A model generated the notes under the pieces. The model had not been told where the DNA came from and ran no database searches. It saw only the letters and a list, made by a program, of their open reading frames with translations. Source: CAYURR01 sp964446745 (GTDB taxonomy: Bacteria; Bacillota; Clostridia; Lachnospirales; WQUN01). Taken from it: DNA of 24,324 nt. The stretch spans positions 1 to 24,324 of the forward strand of contig CAYURR010000022.1 of the NCBI GenBank assembly GCA_964446745.1. Reading direction: 5' to 3'. The position numbers and the translations under genes were made by a program. This document shows, piece after piece, positions 16,601-23,587 of the stretch (positions are counted from its first letter, which is position 1; every line of letters starts with the position of its first letter).

Positions 16601-17030
16601 CGCGTCCTATCGAACCCGGCAGCGGTATCCTCTCCAAGATCAGCTTAAGCGCTTCGTAGTCCTCGCCGTTCGCGATCAGGCCTACATATCCCTGACAGTC
16701 CGTTTGGGCCGGGCACGCAGTCGCACACGGCGGCCTGCAGTCACCCTTGTGATCCGATAACAACAGCTCGAGCGCGGTATGCCTCGATGCACGTATGCGC
16801 TCGCTGTCCGTTCTTACGATCATGCCTTCGGACACAAGCGTCGAACACGCCCTCAAAAGCCTCGGGCTCTGCTCGGTCTCCACCACGCACAGTCCACAAG
16901 AGCCATATATTTTTACACGTTCGTCCTCGCAGAGTGTCGGTATCTCTATCCCATGTTCCCGCGCGACGGCCAATATCGTCTGATCCTCGCGCGCTGTGTA
17001 TTCCTTGCCGTTTATATTGATATGTAACAC
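13665..17030 (-). CDS. NuoG::GltD::ferredoxin::MopB fusion; large subunit of an Stn-like electron-bifurcating transhydrogenase
   Basis: A 1,121-residue redox fusion. Residues 1-75 hold a plant-type [2Fe-2S] domain (C34, C45, C48, C62). NuoG-like H94/C98/C102 merges into a GltD-type cysteine region (C106, C112, C145, C149, C153). A GltD/NfnB-like flavoprotein follows: GAGPGG (218-223) for FAD, GGGNTAMDA (348-356) for NAD(P)H, and AIGDATNKG. Two [4Fe-4S] sites are at C636-C646 and C679-C689. CMFCGMGC (715-722) plus C741 opens a short, NuoG-like molybdopterin-oxidoreductase region without the pterin-binding C-terminal domain. A cysteine-rich tail ends it. GTG start with GGGGAGGA. With the two upstream genes it matches the Stn (Sporomusa-type Nfn) layout that joins NADPH, NADH and ferredoxin. 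A formate dehydrogenase role is unlikely. Confidence 0.82.
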   Translation of the reverse strand: MLHININGKEYTAREDQTILAVAREHGIEIPTLCEDERVKIYGSCGLCVVETEQSPRLLRACSTLVSEGMIVRTDSERIRASRHTALELLLSDHKGDCRPPCATACPAQTDCQGYVGLIANGEDYEALKLILERIPLPGSIGRVCPHPCEKECRRKLVEDPINIAALKRYASEAVTFGGGNGAVNSKQALLEEIKTRIEAAGDTQQLPNAPKRVCVIGAGPGGLSAAYFLRLKGYEVTIIEAMPKAGGMLRYGIPEYRLPKRVLDEEIKFLTETGIKVVCNTAVGKDISLQELRDVFDAVIIATGAWKSSKLGCKGEDANGVVGGIDFLRAVSNNEPFTMGKKVAIVGGGNTAMDACRTAVRMGADVVYNIYRRTKNEMPAEAIEIAEAEEEGVTFMYLVNPTEIISTGGKVTGMRLQCMELGEPDQSGRRSPVPINGMQELLEVDTVIIAIGQGFEPKGFEDVKLTRRMTIEANERSFETNLGNVFAIGDATNKGAGIAVEAIAEAWKAAKAIDLRIQAGIERPAAYPDYDILVQRQLTEADFDDKEKVSRVKQHHLPKGIRKENFSEVTNGYTAEEARKEAQRCLECGCGDYYECKLIRYANVYGAQTDIYAGEKHSSEPDLSNPFFLRNPDKCILCGLCVRVCEEVMGVEAVGLVDRGFDTYVKPALETEITKTDCISCGQCVQMCPTGALQERLKITKPVPVAEVKTENVCMFCGMGCKTEVTSKGSMLLRSQGELCVNGRFGFTILNDAPRITSAYQSVDKSLAETSLYDACINTYKKIQGIKARHGAEAVAITVSDRYSNQEINAIKQFASLTGIEQVYCLNDGGDNMSTADFEQLERTDVVVAVGEFSDSCGMAVQNIKKAVENGAKLLYMGKNDRLVRIATQRFDLNESGINEAAAILEKAKKAVIIYEQQNVGAEIERMLIETAKRTNHLSGPRNGIIQLKANVNSYGLRKLGINTDAHELKSLMAQGQIKGLLVFGEDPSDVAFDGLEFLAVQDVIMTNTAQKAQIVLPGSVLWESGGTVVSTVGKQVTVRPVIKPVSGITNIEVIAELIKAAGGSKRIAYAEASSEDEACMEGSCSDSKSIGGCCTCHTKNTNAYFARFTDYMKKEGLAR

Positions 17031-17045
17031 GATTTTCCTCCCCTT

Positions 17046-18815
17046 TTACCGCGTGTATATAGCGCTGAATTTGCAGCTGCTCTTACATGCACCGCATTTG
17101 ATGCAGGCCTCTGTGTCTATGCTGTGAGCGTGCTTGACCTCGCCCGTAATAGCGGCTACCGGACACTTGCGCTTGCAGAGCGTACAACCCGTGCATTTCT
17201 CAGCGTCTATATGGTATGTCATAAGCTGCTGGCATTGCCCGGCCGGACAGCGCTTGTTCTTTATGTGCTGCTCATATTCGTCCCTGAAATACTTTATCGT
17301 AGTGAGCACCGGGTTCGGCGCGGTCTGTCCGAGCCCGCACAGTGCGCCCTCCTTTATCTGGTTACCGAGCTCTAACAGCCTCTCGATATCCCCGTCCTGG
17401 CCATCGCCGTTTGTGATACGATTGAGCATCTCAAGCATGCGCTTTGTGCCTATACGGCAGTGTATGCATTTACCGCAGCTTTCCTTGCAGGTGAAATCCA
17501 GGAAGAACCGTGCCATATCCACCATGCAGGTATCCTCGTCCATGACGACCATGCCACCCGACCCCATGATCGCACCGGTCGCGGCCAAGGTCTTGTAATC
17601 TATAATGGTCTCAATAAGTTCAGCCGGTATACAGCCGCCCGAAGGGCCGCCCATCTGCACGGCCTTGAATGCCTTGCCGTCCTTTATTCCGCCGCCGATC
17701 TCGTATATGACCTCTTTGATCGTCGAACCCATCGGTATCTCAACAAGCCCGCCTTTTTTAATCTTACCCGTCAGCGCGAACACCTTTGTGCCCTTGCTGT
17801 GCTCGGTGCCGAGCGCAGCGAATGCCGCTCCACCCTCATTTATGATAAACGGTACATTTGCGTAGGTTTCAACGTTATTTATATTGGTCGGGTTCTGGAA
17901 ATATCCCTTCTGAGCCGGGAACGGAGGCTTCAACCTCGGCATCCCGCGCTCGCCCTCGACCGACGCGATTAACGCAGTTTCCTCACCGCAAACAAACGCA
18001 CCGGCTCCGGCCTTGATCCTCAGATCAAACGAGAATCCCGAGCCCAAGATGTTTTCACCCAGATACCCAGCCTTCCGCGCCTGCTCGATCGCGTTCTCAA
18101 GCCTCGTCACAGCCAGAGGATATTCCGCGCGCACATAAACGATACCGTATCTTGCACCTACCGCATACGCACCGATCAACATTCCCTCGATGAGCTTATG
18201 CGGGTCGCCCTCTATGACCGCTCTATCCATAAACGCGCCCGGGTCACCCTCGTCCGCGTTACATATCATATACTTCGCGCCGTCCTTATCGATCTTTGAG
18301 GCACGCGCGGCGTTCCATTTAAACCATGTCGGAAACCCGGCACCGCCGCGTCCCGCAAGGCCCGATATCTTGACCTCCTCGATAACACCCTCGGGGGTCA
18401 TTTGCTTTATGCATTTTTGTATTGCGTTATACCCACCGGCGGCTATGTATTCGTCTATCGATTCGGGATTTATATACCCGCAATTTTTCAGCGCTATGCG
18501 ATACTGCTTATTTAAAATATCCAAATCTTCTTGCGAAATGGCCCATTCCGTGGCCGTGTTTGTTTCACCGGCGGCGAACTTCGCGATCTCAGCCGCTCCG
18601 TTTTCATCCACCTGTACAAAGATATGCTCAGCTCCGTCTGCATCCTTGCACACGACGATCGGCTCCAGGTAACACATGCCGATACATCCGACGGGTTTTA
18701 CCTCCGCCGTATTTCCCATTACCTGCTCAATGTGTTCCTGTACCTTGTTCGCACCCGCGGCGATACCACAGCTGCCCTTGCCTACCAATATATCCATCAC
18801 AACCGTTTTACCCAT
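17046..18815 (-). CDS. NuoF/HydB-like NADH-binding flavoprotein subunit
   Basis: A 589-residue NuoF/HydB/HndC homologue. Residues 1-80 form a thioredoxin-like [2Fe-2S] domain with C16 and GCIGMC (44-48). The core has the NADH/FMN loop GLAGRGGAGFP (152-162), NADEGDPGAFMDRA, and YVRAEYPLA. A [4Fe-4S] site is ESCGKCIHC with C493 (C447, C450, C453, C493). The C-terminus adds a two-cluster ferredoxin (C541-C551 and C571-C581), as in bifurcating hydrogenases and transhydrogenases but not in respiratory complex I. It should oxidise or reduce NAD(H) and pass electrons to ferredoxin and to the large subunit. GGAGGGG precedes ATG; the large-subunit gene follows after 15 bases. Confidence 0.92.
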   Translation of the reverse strand: MGKTVVMDILVGKGSCGIAAGANKVQEHIEQVMGNTAEVKPVGCIGMCYLEPIVVCKDADGAEHIFVQVDENGAAEIAKFAAGETNTATEWAISQEDLDILNKQYRIALKNCGYINPESIDEYIAAGGYNAIQKCIKQMTPEGVIEEVKISGLAGRGGAGFPTWFKWNAARASKIDKDGAKYMICNADEGDPGAFMDRAVIEGDPHKLIEGMLIGAYAVGARYGIVYVRAEYPLAVTRLENAIEQARKAGYLGENILGSGFSFDLRIKAGAGAFVCGEETALIASVEGERGMPRLKPPFPAQKGYFQNPTNINNVETYANVPFIINEGGAAFAALGTEHSKGTKVFALTGKIKKGGLVEIPMGSTIKEVIYEIGGGIKDGKAFKAVQMGGPSGGCIPAELIETIIDYKTLAATGAIMGSGGMVVMDEDTCMVDMARFFLDFTCKESCGKCIHCRIGTKRMLEMLNRITNGDGQDGDIERLLELGNQIKEGALCGLGQTAPNPVLTTIKYFRDEYEQHIKNKRCPAGQCQQLMTYHIDAEKCTGCTLCKRKCPVAAITGEVKHAHSIDTEACIKCGACKSSCKFSAIYTR

Positions 18816-18836
18816 GATTTCCCCTCCGAATAAAGC

Positions 18837-19307
18837 CTATTGTTTTGATTTAATGTCCCGGACGATCTCCTTCGCCTTTTCCGGTGTCAACAGCCCGTAG
18901 GCCTCTCCGTTTATCATCATGACCGGTGATAGGCTGCAGCAACCCAAGCACGCGACGTTTTCCACCGTGAACAAACCGTCCTCGGTCGTCTCGCCTTCTT
19001 CGACGCCGAGCTCCTCGAGTATCGCGGCCTCTATCCCCTTTGAGCCGTTTACATGACAGGCCGTGCCCTGACAGAGCATCACCATAAACTTACCGGCCTT
19101 GTTTAATCTAAACTGCGTGTAAAACGACACGACACCCATAATCCTCGCGGGCTTTATCCCTGTCCTCTCGGAGATAAACACGATCAATTCCTTTGGCAGA
19201 TATCCGTATATCTCCTGCGCCTTTTGCAGGATAGTAATCAGGCTCCCCTTCTCATCCTTGTACTTTTCCAGTACGGGCTCCATTTCATGAAAAGCATTCA
19301 TGGTCAT
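18837..19307 (-). CDS. NuoE/HydC-like [2Fe-2S] subunit
   Basis: A 156-residue thioredoxin-fold protein of the NuoE/HndA/HydC family. It begins with the helical segment that contacts the flavoprotein (LITILQKAQEIYGYLPKE) and carries the [2Fe-2S] ligands in MLCQGTACHV (C79, C84) and VACLGCC (C120, C124). It is the small partner of the 589-residue flavoprotein encoded 21 bases downstream. AAGGAGG lies within the end of the ABC transporter gene, about 10 bases before ATG at 19307; a second ATG two codons on is possible. Part of the three-gene complex; cytosolic. Confidence 0.92.
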   Translation of the reverse strand: MTMNAFHEMEPVLEKYKDEKGSLITILQKAQEIYGYLPKELIVFISERTGIKPARIMGVVSFYTQFRLNKAGKFMVMLCQGTACHVNGSKGIEAAILEELGVEEGETTEDGLFTVENVACLGCCSLSPVMMINGEAYGLLTPEKAKEIVRDIKSKQ

Positions 19308-19322
19308 TTATCTATGTCCTCC

Positions 19323-20990
19323 TTAAACAAAATACATCCTATTGTACTCGCCGTTTTGTGCGATCAGCTCGTCGTGTGTACCACTCTCGGCTACGCGTCC
19401 ATCCTTCAATACGACGATACGGTCCGCGTCCTTTATCGTCGTGAGCCGGTGAGCAATCACGATCGAGGTCTTGCCCTTCATAAGCTGCTTGAACGCGCTC
19501 TGCACAGCCTCTTCGGTTTCACGGTCTATGTAGCTCGTAGCCTCATCCAATATCACGAGCGGCGGCGCGCTCAGTAACACACGCGTCACACACAGCAGCT
19601 GCTTCTCACCGGCGGACAGGCTGCAATCCTCTCCGATCACGGTATTATATCCGTGCTCGAGCCGCTCGATGAAGTTATGCGCCGAACAAGCCTTGGCGGC
19701 TTGCTCTATTTCCGCGTCGGTCGCATCGGACTTGCCGAACGCGATGTTTTCTTTAACTGTGCCGTTAAACAGCCATGTGTTCTGCAGCACCATACCGAAA
19801 CATTTGCGCACACTCTGCTCCGAATATCGGTCTATGTGACGGTCATCCAACAAAATCTCACCGCTATCCGGTTCGTAGAAACGCATCAGCAGATTTATCA
19901 GAGTGGTCTTACCGGAGCCCGTCGGGCCCACGATAGCCGTTATGCCCCCGGCCTCGGCTGTGAAGCTCACATCCGTGAGCACACGCTTTGACGGATATGA
20001 GAAGCTAACATCAGCGATCTCAACCCGTCCCGATGCGGGTACGATATCGGGTAGGCTTGTGCTTTCACCCGTTGAGATCTGTAAAAACTCGGTAATCCGT
20101 TTCGCAGAGGCCAATGCCGTCTGTACTGTCACGGATAGGCCCGTTATCTCGTTGATGGGCCTACCGAACACTACTGCGTACGCAAGAAATGCCGATATTC
20201 CTCCGGGTGTGAGCAAACCAAAACCCACCGCACAAAATCCAACCGCTATATACGTCGCACTGTTTACAAAACGCGTACAGGGATTTACAAGCGATGAAAA
20301 GAACTGCGCCCTTTGCGCTGTATCCCTATATGCCTCGCTCCTGCGTGTTAGCTCGTCGGTGCGAAAGTGATTGTATGCGATATTCTGTTTTATTCCTTGC
20401 AGGCTGTCCGATAAAAACCCGCTCATCGAACCGAGCTTATTTGAGCTCTCGGTGAAATATTTGTGGGTGTTCTTTACAATAAACCCAGATATAAATATCG
20501 ACAGCGGTGTCAGCGCGAGCACCGCTAGGCTCAGCATAATATTGAGCCTAACCATAAACACAAACGTCACGATGATTAGTGCGATCCCCGAAAACAGCTT
20601 TTCAAAAAACTGAAATATTCCGTCACCTATGTATTCGCAGTCGTTCGTGAGACGGCTCTGCAGATCACCCTTTTTATAGGTGTCCGTCAGCGATACTGAC
20701 ATGCCCTCAAGCTTCTTGAGCGCGTCTGTCCGTATATCACATGTTATGCTCGATGCCAAATATGCCGACAGCGCACTCACCGCATATGCCCCGGATGCCC
20801 CCACCGCTACAAATATTCCGATGCCGACAAGGTCCTTGTACATACTGCCGAAAGTATTGCGTCCGTCTATGATAGCACCGATCATGGTCGGCACGAACGC
20901 AGCCGAGGCATTACTGATGATCGCGGCGAGCATAATCAGGATTGCATAGGCGATATATGGCTTGATGTACGGCTTCAGATATTTACTCAT
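19323..20990 (-). CDS. ABC exporter half-transporter, catalytic-glutamate NBD
   Basis: A 555-residue half-transporter: six membrane helices in the first 300 residues, then a nucleotide-binding domain with GPTGSGKTTLINLL (Walker A), an atypical signature LSAGEKQ, LVILDEATSYID with the catalytic glutamate, and IVIAHRLTTI with the switch histidine. Its partner is the 549-residue protein encoded just upstream, with 4-bp overlap (20987-20990). The pair resembles heterodimeric TM287/288- or BmrCD-type multidrug exporters, where one ATP site is degenerate. Substrate unknown (drugs, lipids or peptides). Its stop codon overlaps the ribosome binding site of the NuoE-like gene, so exporter and redox complex share a message. 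Confidence 0.9.
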   Translation of the reverse strand: MSKYLKPYIKPYIAYAILIMLAAIISNASAAFVPTMIGAIIDGRNTFGSMYKDLVGIGIFVAVGASGAYAVSALSAYLASSITCDIRTDALKKLEGMSVSLTDTYKKGDLQSRLTNDCEYIGDGIFQFFEKLFSGIALIIVTFVFMVRLNIMLSLAVLALTPLSIFISGFIVKNTHKYFTESSNKLGSMSGFLSDSLQGIKQNIAYNHFRTDELTRRSEAYRDTAQRAQFFSSLVNPCTRFVNSATYIAVGFCAVGFGLLTPGGISAFLAYAVVFGRPINEITGLSVTVQTALASAKRITEFLQISTGESTSLPDIVPASGRVEIADVSFSYPSKRVLTDVSFTAEAGGITAIVGPTGSGKTTLINLLMRFYEPDSGEILLDDRHIDRYSEQSVRKCFGMVLQNTWLFNGTVKENIAFGKSDATDAEIEQAAKACSAHNFIERLEHGYNTVIGEDCSLSAGEKQLLCVTRVLLSAPPLVILDEATSYIDRETEEAVQSAFKQLMKGKTSIVIAHRLTTIKDADRIVVLKDGRVAESGTHDELIAQNGEYNRMYFV

Positions 20991-22636
20991 ACCCCATCAC
21001 CGTCCAGTCTACCGTTCTTGATCGTTAGTACCCTGGCGCAGCGCTCTAACGCATGCTCTCTCTGGGATACAATGATCTTGATTATGTTCTCTCCATCAAT
21101 CGCATCAAGTATCCTCGCCTCGGTGATATTGTCGAGCTGCGCAGTGCAGTCATCGAGTATTAACAGGTCCGGCTTTCCGGCGAGCGCACGCGCTATCGCT
21201 ATGCGTTGCTTCTGCCCACCCGATAGATCATTATTTATTACGGTCTTATATCCATCAGGGAGCTTCGAAATGAATTCATCGGCCTGTGCAAGGTTCGCTG
21301 CCGATTTGATTTCATTTTCATTTAATCCGCGTCCCATATCGATATTGTCATATACACTCATGTTGTACACAGTCGGTATCTGAGGGACTATGGCTATTGC
21401 TTTTCTGAGTTTATGTATGTGGTAAGATTTGATATTGGTGCCGTTAAGCTTTATCTGTCCGCTATGCGGCTCGTAATATCTACCTAGCAGCAACAGTAGC
21501 GTGGATTTTCCGGAACCCGTCGCACCCTTTAGCCCAAGTGTCTCACCGCGTCGCAAGGTTAACGATACATCCTCAAACACAGGGTTCTTATAATAGCCAA
21601 AGCTCACACGCTCAAACTCGATAGTTTCTATCGTATCTAACGTATCTAACTGTTTATCTCCCACTGTGGCTAAACCGTCCATAACCTCAAGGTGTCCGCC
21701 GAGTTCATAGTGTCCACGTCTATCCCCCACCCCGTCCAGCACGTTATTTATTCGCCCACCGCTGACCAGAGCCTTTGACAACACGGGCAATAACCCCGAG
21801 AACACAATCAGCGCCAACATGATCTGCGTCAGATAACCCGTACACGCAATGATCTCGCCCTTTGTCAGCGTTCCGTCTGATATATATGTTAAACCGTTTC
21901 TGACCATGAACACGATGGCAATGTTAACTATCAGTGTAGTAACCGGATTTGAGAGTGCGGACAGCAGGTTGATCTTCATATATTCATTTTTATATGCACG
22001 CGCCTTGGTCGTAAAGCGCCTTCGCATATCCTCGGCACGATTGAACGCGCGTATGACTTTTATACCCGAGATATACTCCGACACAAATCCGGACAGCGCA
22101 TCGAGCGTGCGCTGCAGCACCGAAAACATCGGCAACGTAAACCTCGTCAGTGTATACACAACCGCCATAAACACCGGCACTGCGATCGCCAGTATCGTCC
22201 AGAACTCCCACTTGATCATCAATATCATCACAACCGAGCATATGATGATAAACGGCACACGCGACAGCAATCGTATCGCAAGTGCGAGCCCATAAGCAGC
22301 TGCATTTACATCGTTTGTCATCAGCACAGATAGAAACGCTGGGCTGTATCTATCCGCATCCGAATATGTAAAGCGGCCGATCTTGTTATATAGGGCTTTT
22401 CGGAGCGTATCGCCATAACCGACCGAGGCCTTTGCGGCCATATACTGACACACAACCGCACAACCAAGCCCGAGAACGACATCGACACCGAGCAAGATGC
22501 CCAGTTTCATATCCCCTGTATCGATTAGTTTCGCCATGATAAATGGCATCAGCATCTCGAGTACGGCCTCTATGAGCTTAAATAAAGGCCCTACAATGAT
22601 TTGTCTCATGTAAGGCCCCAAGTACTTTCTGATCAT
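20987..22636 (-). CDS. ABC exporter half-transporter, degenerate NBD
   Basis: A 549-residue half-transporter with six membrane helices and a nucleotide-binding domain: GATGSGKSTLLLLLGRYY (Walker A), canonical signature LSGGQKQR, LLILDDCTAQLD where aspartate replaces the catalytic glutamate, and IIVSQREHAL where glutamine replaces the switch histidine. These changes mark the non-hydrolysing side of a heterodimer such as TM287. A frame is open to 22690, but AGGGGA sits 9 bases before ATG 22634-22636 and the promoter at 22661-22690 lies upstream of it, so I start there (MIRKYLGPYMRQ). First gene of the long minus-strand row. Confidence 0.9.
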   Translation of the reverse strand: MIRKYLGPYMRQIIVGPLFKLIEAVLEMLMPFIMAKLIDTGDMKLGILLGVDVVLGLGCAVVCQYMAAKASVGYGDTLRKALYNKIGRFTYSDADRYSPAFLSVLMTNDVNAAAYGLALAIRLLSRVPFIIICSVVMILMIKWEFWTILAIAVPVFMAVVYTLTRFTLPMFSVLQRTLDALSGFVSEYISGIKVIRAFNRAEDMRRRFTTKARAYKNEYMKINLLSALSNPVTTLIVNIAIVFMVRNGLTYISDGTLTKGEIIACTGYLTQIMLALIVFSGLLPVLSKALVSGGRINNVLDGVGDRRGHYELGGHLEVMDGLATVGDKQLDTLDTIETIEFERVSFGYYKNPVFEDVSLTLRRGETLGLKGATGSGKSTLLLLLGRYYEPHSGQIKLNGTNIKSYHIHKLRKAIAIVPQIPTVYNMSVYDNIDMGRGLNENEIKSAANLAQADEFISKLPDGYKTVINNDLSGGQKQRIAIARALAGKPDLLILDDCTAQLDNITEARILDAIDGENIIKIIVSQREHALERCARVLTIKNGRLDGDGV

Positions 22637-22660
22637 TGAGCCATTTCCCCTAACAGTGCA

Positions 22661-22690
22661 ATTATAACACAAGTTCAAGGAATGGTTCAA
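22661..22690 (-). promoter_or_regulatory. Sigma-A-type promoter with extended -10 for the ABC/redox/threonine gene row
   Basis: On the minus strand TTGAAC (22685-22690) and TATAAT (22661-22666) are separated by 18 bases, and TG one base before the -10 makes it an extended -10. Transcription would start near 22,654, giving a leader of about 18 bases before the ATG at 22636. It is the best promoter seen in the window, and no comparable site is evident further down the row to 9436. The -35 box overlaps the stop codon of the preceding gene. Confidence 0.75.
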
Positions 22691-23493
22691 AAAATCCTGT
22701 TATCTTTATTGGCAATCTTATACATCTCTTCTAATGTCACAAAGGTGATGCCATCCTTCATTAGTTCCGGACCCTTTGTAGCCAAGACCTCAGCCATAGG
22801 CATACCACCCCATGGTCCCACATGACCAATCGCTATCGCATAACCGTTCTTCTTAGCGACCTCGGCTGCCTGCATAAGGTTCTTTGTAATCTTCGCTTTA
22901 TCCTTTGTGCCGTCCAAAAACACGTCGCGCTTTAAAAACTTCACATTATTCTTTTCCGCCTGTTGCTTTACAACCGTCTTCGGCGTCGTGACCGAATCCA
23001 AAAGGATCAGATTGCGTTCCTTTGCAACCTTGCAAACGATGTCCATAATATGGGGGTTACGCGTGATCGTCGAACCCATATGATTGTTTATACCCTTTGC
23101 GTATTTAAGTTCATCGAGCGCATCGTTTAATCGCTTCTCAGATTCCTCGTCCGTCAGCGCAGTCGTCAGAGCGACCTTACCTACCCATGACAGCTTACCG
23201 GTATCGGACTGCATCGGCATATGCAAAATGACGCCCTTACCCGCACGGTGAAAATCCTCCGCATCCTTAGCGGACGACGGCAAGCCCGGCATCACCGCAG
23301 CCGTAATTGGAAACGGCAGGTTCAGCATTTCCTGTGTGCCCGCGGAATTATTCCCGAAGTCGTCTATTACAATCGCCAAATACGCCTTATCCCGCTTTGT
23401 GGATTCCTCGTCGAGCGATCCCGCAAAGCAGTTTATCATCGATATGTTCAAGGCAATAGCTATAGCCAACAAAAAACAAATCTTCTTGTTCAT
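22687..23493 (-). CDS. Divergent polysaccharide deacetylase family protein (YibQ-like), secreted
   Basis: A 268-residue protein with a signal peptide (MNKKICFLLAIAIALNISMI then NCFAG). The rest is a NodB-like barrel of the divergent polysaccharide deacetylase group: LAIVIDDFGNN, VILHMPMQ, GINNHMGS and AIAIGHVGPWG. Such proteins act outside the membrane and are thought to process envelope polysaccharide or peptidoglycan; the activity is unproven. A frame is open to 23538, but that part overlaps the terminator at 23521-23572, and GGAGGTG six bases before ATG 23491-23493 fixes the start directly before the signal peptide. The upstream gene is separated by the terminator. Confidence 0.87.
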   Translation of the reverse strand: MNKKICFLLAIAIALNISMINCFAGSLDEESTKRDKAYLAIVIDDFGNNSAGTQEMLNLPFPITAAVMPGLPSSAKDAEDFHRAGKGVILHMPMQSDTGKLSWVGKVALTTALTDEESEKRLNDALDELKYAKGINNHMGSTITRNPHIMDIVCKVAKERNLILLDSVTTPKTVVKQQAEKNNVKFLKRDVFLDGTKDKAKITKNLMQAAEVAKKNGYAIAIGHVGPWGGMPMAEVLATKGPELMKDGITFVTLEEMYKIANKDNRIF

Positions 23494-23520
23494 ATCGCAC
23501 CTCCGCTGTTTATGTTGCGC

Positions 23521-23572
23521 AAAAAAGCCCATCCGCATACATATCCATTTCGGATATAGCAGATGGGCTTTT
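23521..23572 (-). terminator. Intrinsic terminator, near-symmetric (may work both ways)
   Basis: An 11-bp stem pairs 23523-23533 (AAAAGCCCATC) with 23562-23572, with an inner ATATCC/GGATAT hairpin. On the minus strand it is followed by six T. It ends the membrane-protein gene finishing at 23588 and separates it from the deacetylase gene. Confidence 0.85.
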
Positions 23573-23587
23573 AATTGATAATTCTAT

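Noticed and set aside
13665..17030. Formate dehydrogenase alpha subunit
   Set aside because: The molybdopterin region is too short and lacks the pterin-binding C-terminal domain, and no active-site Cys/Sec context is recognisable.
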